7,424 bases of DNA, from NCBI GenBank assembly GCA_041594355.1, contig JBFHMM010000200.1, positions 1 to 7,424 on the forward strand, written 5' to 3'. Below, one piece after another: positions 5,503-7,424 of this stretch. Each line of letters opens with the position of its first letter. The first letter of the stretch is position 1. Under the pieces are notes generated by a model. The model worked only from the letters and a program-made list of their open reading frames with translations, had not been told where the DNA came from and did not search any database. Made by a program: the position numbers and the translations under genes. Source of the stretch: JAIUZI01 sp041594355. GTDB taxonomy: Bacteria; Pseudomonadota; Alphaproteobacteria; Rhodobacterales; Rhodobacteraceae.

Positions 5503-5709
5503 TTACAACGGTTTCAAATCGGCAGCCATTTGCCGACCGTCCCGCCCGTCCTGAAGCTCGTACGAAACTTTCTGGTTGTCGGCGAGGCCAGTCAGCCCTG
5601 AGCGCTCGACAGCCGAGATGTGCACAAACACATCTTTTCCGCCTTCGTCGGGGGCAATAAAGCCGTAGCCTTTTGTTGTATTAAACCATTTCACGGTGCC
5701 CGTCGGCAT
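5503..5709 (-). CDS. cspA: CspA-family cold-shock protein
   Basis: A 68-residue single cold-shock domain, the usual size. It binds single-stranded RNA and DNA and acts as an RNA chaperone in the cytoplasm. RNP1 is KGYGFI (13-18) and RNP2 is VFVHI (27-31); the opening GTVKWFNTTKGYGFI and the central HISAVERSGL are typical of alphaproteobacterial members. The start is supported by AAGGAG (complement of 5719-5724) 9 nt upstream. Paralogues are common in this group, so the symbol denotes the family, not proven orthology or cold induction. It is transcribed divergently from the ArsC-family gene, with a leader containing a dyad. Confidence 0.95.
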   Translation of the reverse strand: MPTGTVKWFNTTKGYGFIAPDEGGKDVFVHISAVERSGLTGLADNQKVSYELQDGRDGRQMAADLKPL

Positions 5710-5797
5710 GTCCCGTGTCTCCTTCTACCTTGTACTTTTCCCCGGAAATTTCGGGGGGCTGCGCGGCGAAACCGGCTGTACAGGCGGCCGGATTATG
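5710..5797 (-). promoter_or_regulatory. Cold-shock gene leader with dyad and weak -10
   Basis: On the minus strand CATAAT (complement of 5792-5797) could be a -10, giving a leader of about 75 nt; no good -35 is present. Within the leader a 17-nt near-palindrome (5740-5756, arms CCCCG/CGGGG around an A/T centre) lies about 15 nt before the ribosome site. Long structured leaders are known for cold-shock genes; function here is inferred. Confidence 0.3.
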
Positions 5798-5925
5798 GAA
5801 ACACACCGGGCCTGGTTGCTGGCAGCACCGGGTAGCAAGATCGCAAGTTCGACTGAAAAATCAAGAAAAAGGGGCTGCAAGCGGGGCCGATGATGGATAT
5901 TTCGGCATCAATAAGGGGAACTCTG

Positions 5926-6246
5926 ATGCAATTGTACGGTCTGAAATCTTGTGACACCTGCCGAAAGGCTCTGAAAGCCCTGCCTGGGGCCGTGCTGGTC
6001 GATGTCCGCGCCAACGGCGTTCCGCAGGCAGTTCTTGAGGCGGCGCAGGCCCGGTTTGGCGCGGCACTGGTCAACACCCGGTCGACCACGTGGCGCGGGC
6101 TGTCGGAGGCTGAGCGGGCGGAACCGGCCCTGGACTTGCTGGCTGCACATCCGGCGCTGATGAAGCGCCCGCTGATCGTCACCGAGGCGGGCGATATGCA
6201 CTTGGGTTGGACGCCCGAGGTGCGCGCGGCCCTTGGCGTGGCGTGA
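5926..6246 (+). CDS. ArsC/Spx-family (YffB-like) thioredoxin-fold protein
   Basis: A 106-residue cytoplasmic protein of the ArsC superfamily. It opens MQLYGLKSCDTCRKAL, the glutaredoxin-like strand and helix with Cys9 at the ArsC nucleophile position and Cys12 making a CxxC. Further family features are TTWRGLSEAE (54-63, Arg57), HPALMKRPLI (75-84, with the conserved Arg-Pro at 81-82) and a C-terminal GWTPEVRAAL. The short length and CxxC fit the YffB/Spx-like branch better than classical arsenate reductase, and no ars genes are near, so reduction of arsenate should not be assumed. ATG 5926 is chosen because AAGGGGAA (5913-5920) is 5 nt upstream; the in-frame ATG at 5890 would add 12 residues not matching the fold. 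Confidence 0.88.
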   Translation: MQLYGLKSCDTCRKALKALPGAVLVDVRANGVPQAVLEAAQARFGAALVNTRSTTWRGLSEAERAEPALDLLAAHPALMKRPLIVTEAGDMHLGWTPEVRAALGVA

Positions 6247-6308
6247 CCGGATCCCTATCTGGGGTGTCTAAGTGAAATACGAAAACCTGAACTGGTCGAC
6301 GCATCGAG

Positions 6309-6325
6309 TGACGCACGATGTGTCA
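6309..6325 (+). promoter_or_regulatory. Candidate operator, near-perfect dyad
   Basis: TGACGCA (6309-6315) and TGTGTCA (6319-6325) form inverted 7-nt arms with one mismatch around CGA. It sits 37 nt before the membrane-protein start, in the 116-nt gap after the ArsC-family gene. Size and position suit a dimeric regulator; no regulator is identified. Confidence 0.3.
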
Positions 6326-6362
6326 GATTGTTCGAATTTCGCCTTGGAGCAGGAGTAGAACA

Positions 6363-6731
6363 ATGCGCAACGCGGCCCTTGTGCTGGGGGTGATCGCCGG
6401 TATCGCCGGAATGGTCGTTGGGTTTTTCAGCTATGGCTATACCGCCGCCATTGAACACTGGGGCGAGATCGACGGTCTGGCGCAGCAGGTGGCCAATGTG
6501 GACCTGATCCGCGCCACCTCGGTGCTGGCGCCGATGCTGGCGCTTGCGGGCGGTGCGATGGCGCGGGCCCGGGCGCTCTGGGGCGGGGTCCTGCTGCTGA
6601 TTTCAGCGGCGGGCATGTACCATGCCTTTGGGTTCAACGTGTTCACGGTGTTTCCGATCGCCTTTGCCGGAACGGCGGGGGTGTTGGCGCTGGCGGCGGG
6701 CAAACCGGACGAGCCAAAGGCGCATTTCTGA
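6363..6731 (+). CDS. Small four-helix inner-membrane protein of unknown function
   Basis: A 122-residue protein with four hydrophobic segments, about 4-24 (LVLGVIAGIAGMVVGFF), 49-67, 71-89 (LWGGVLLLISAAGMYHAFG) and 93-112, and a short charged tail KPDEPKAHF. The pattern resembles small DUF4064-like membrane proteins, but I cannot assign a family firmly. The start at 6363 has AGGAG (6351-6355) 7 nt upstream; an in-frame ATG at 6318 would add 15 polar residues and lies inside a dyad. It is convergent with the DoxX gene, only 26 nt separating the stops. No periplasmic domain or catalytic motif is visible. Confidence 0.8.
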   Translation: MRNAALVLGVIAGIAGMVVGFFSYGYTAAIEHWGEIDGLAQQVANVDLIRATSVLAPMLALAGGAMARARALWGGVLLLISAAGMYHAFGFNVFTVFPIAFAGTAGVLALAAGKPDEPKAHF

Positions 6732-6757
6732 GCGCGGAACCGCGGCGCGTCGGCGGG

Positions 6758-7321
6758 TCAGGCGTGAGCGGGCTGGATGGCGCGGTGGCGCAGAAGCGCG
6801 TCCAGTGACAGCGCGCCAGCGCCCTTGATCACCAGGAAGCCGAGCATAAAGACCCAGAACAGCCGCTGGTCCATGATCGCGCTGTCCGCCAGCCGGTCGA
6901 ACCAGGCGCCGATGGTGGCGGGGTCGGCGTTGTGGCCGTAGATGTCGGTCAGCGATTGCATCACCACGAAACCGATCATGCCCAATGCCGCCAGCCGCGT
7001 GGCCAGGCCGAGGACGATCAGCGCGGGCAGGAGAAATTCGGCCCAGGTGCCGGCCAGCACCACCAGCCAGTGCAGGGCCGAGAGCTGCGAGACGTCGTAG
7101 CCGACAGCCTCGAACTGCCTGGGAAAGATCTGGGCATAGGCGCCGACCGATGGGCGGAGCAGGCCAAAAAGCCCATCGCCGATCTTGGTCATGGCGGAGT
7201 TCCAGTAATAAACGAGCAAGGTGGCGGCGAAGACAAAACGCGCCAGCAGAGGCAGCAGCCAGTCCCCCCCACGTTCGACAAGGTCAAAAACGGCGTCGTG
7301 CAGCGAAACAAGCATACGCAT
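6758..7321 (-). CDS. DoxX-family inner-membrane protein, last gene of a BufC/DUF2063 operon
   Basis: A 187-residue membrane protein with about four helices: 22-41 (LLPLLARFVFAATLLVYYWN), 84-106, 109-126 and about 152-170. The YYWNSAMTKI segment and the WAEFLLPALIVLGLATRLAAL region are typical of DoxX-family proteins. Its start is 4 nt after the TAA of the preceding gene, and its ribosome site AAAGGA (complement of 7329-7334) overlaps that gene's end, so the two are surely co-transcribed. In the known DUF2282-DUF692-DUF2063-DoxX operon (gig in Cupriavidus, bufferin clusters in Caulobacter) the DoxX gene is last, as here, and the operon answers to gold or copper. Biochemical role of this DoxX is not established. 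ATG at 7315 is a less likely second start. Confidence 0.9.
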   Translation of the reverse strand: MRMLVSLHDAVFDLVERGGDWLLPLLARFVFAATLLVYYWNSAMTKIGDGLFGLLRPSVGAYAQIFPRQFEAVGYDVSQLSALHWLVVLAGTWAEFLLPALIVLGLATRLAALGMIGFVVMQSLTDIYGHNADPATIGAWFDRLADSAIMDQRLFWVFMLGFLVIKGAGALSLDALLRHRAIQPAHA

Positions 7322-7325
7322 GGGG

Positions 7326-7424
7326 TTATCCTTTCAGGTTCAATGAGGTGATCGCGCCGCCTTGCAGCAGCAGGGCGAGGCAGGCGGCAAGATCGAAATC
7401 CGGGGTCGCGGCCAGCGCCGCGTC
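7326..7424 (-). CDS. Partial C-terminus of a DUF2063 (HvfC/BufC) family protein
   Basis: The last 32 residues of a minus-strand gene, entering at the window edge: DAALAATPDFDLAACLALLL, then QGGAITSLNLKG and TAA (7328-7326). The 'A..A.PDFDLAA.LA.LL..GAI' pattern is the usual end of DUF2063/HvfC proteins. These work with DUF692 enzymes as partner proteins that help modify small Cys-rich peptides. The tight coupling to a DoxX gene supports the assignment. The rest of the gene is outside the window. Confidence 0.7.
   Translation of the reverse strand, partial: DAALAATPDFDLAACLALLLQGGAITSLNLKG

Noticed and set aside
5926..6246. Calling the ArsC-family gene an arsenate reductase
   Set aside because: No ars genes are adjacent, and the CxxC and short length fit the Spx/YffB-like branch at least as well.

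Overview
The window looks like a chromosomal segment of an alphaproteobacterium, most likely a marine Rhodobacteraceae (roseobacter-type) species. The reasons are high GC and G/C-ending codons, an alphaproteobacterial Lon with an acidic insertion in its coiled coil, the order lon - HU-like gene - tRNA-Val, a Rhodobacterales-type secreted 101-residue protein, and the style of the cold-shock and DoxX proteins. No species can be named from this sequence alone.

Layout. 1-47 holds the edge of another gene, read here as the start of a minus-strand membrane or exported protein; a plus-strand tail ending at 71 is the alternative. 48-393 is a gene-free upstream region with a very good heat-shock (sigma-32/RpoH) promoter for lon at 287-316. 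lon (394-2805) is intact with all ATPase and protease residues and is followed by a GC hairpin terminator. An HU/IHF-related protein with a basic N-terminal tail and an acidic C-terminal tail (3007-3480) has its own candidate promoter. tRNA-Val(CAC) with encoded CCA is at 3585-3659.

3660-4971 is a graveyard behind the tRNA. It holds a possible minus-strand C-terminal scrap with an acidic tail (3816-3941), a broken iolB piece with two in-frame stops (3968-4252), a possible relic terminator, and a dead IS5-family element that keeps its left end, lost its catalytic core by an in-frame deletion, has a stop codon and lacks its right end (4369-4780). These pieces suggest insertion, deletion and decay at a tRNA locus.

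4972-7424 returns to intact genes: a small secreted two-cysteine protein, a minus-strand cold-shock protein, a divergent plus-strand ArsC/Spx-type thioredoxin-fold protein, a four-helix membrane protein, and a convergent minus-strand DoxX protein. The DoxX start lies 4 nt after the stop of a gene whose tail matches the DUF2063 (HvfC/BufC) family. This is the end of a known operon type, DUF2282-DUF692-DUF2063-DoxX (gold-induced gig / copper bufferin clusters), whose other genes should lie just outside the window.

I see no complete undescribed multi-gene system. The items most worth a second look are the unusual HU-like protein, the layered gene remnants after the tRNA, the truncated bufferin-type operon at the right edge, and several small repeats and dyads in regulatory positions.
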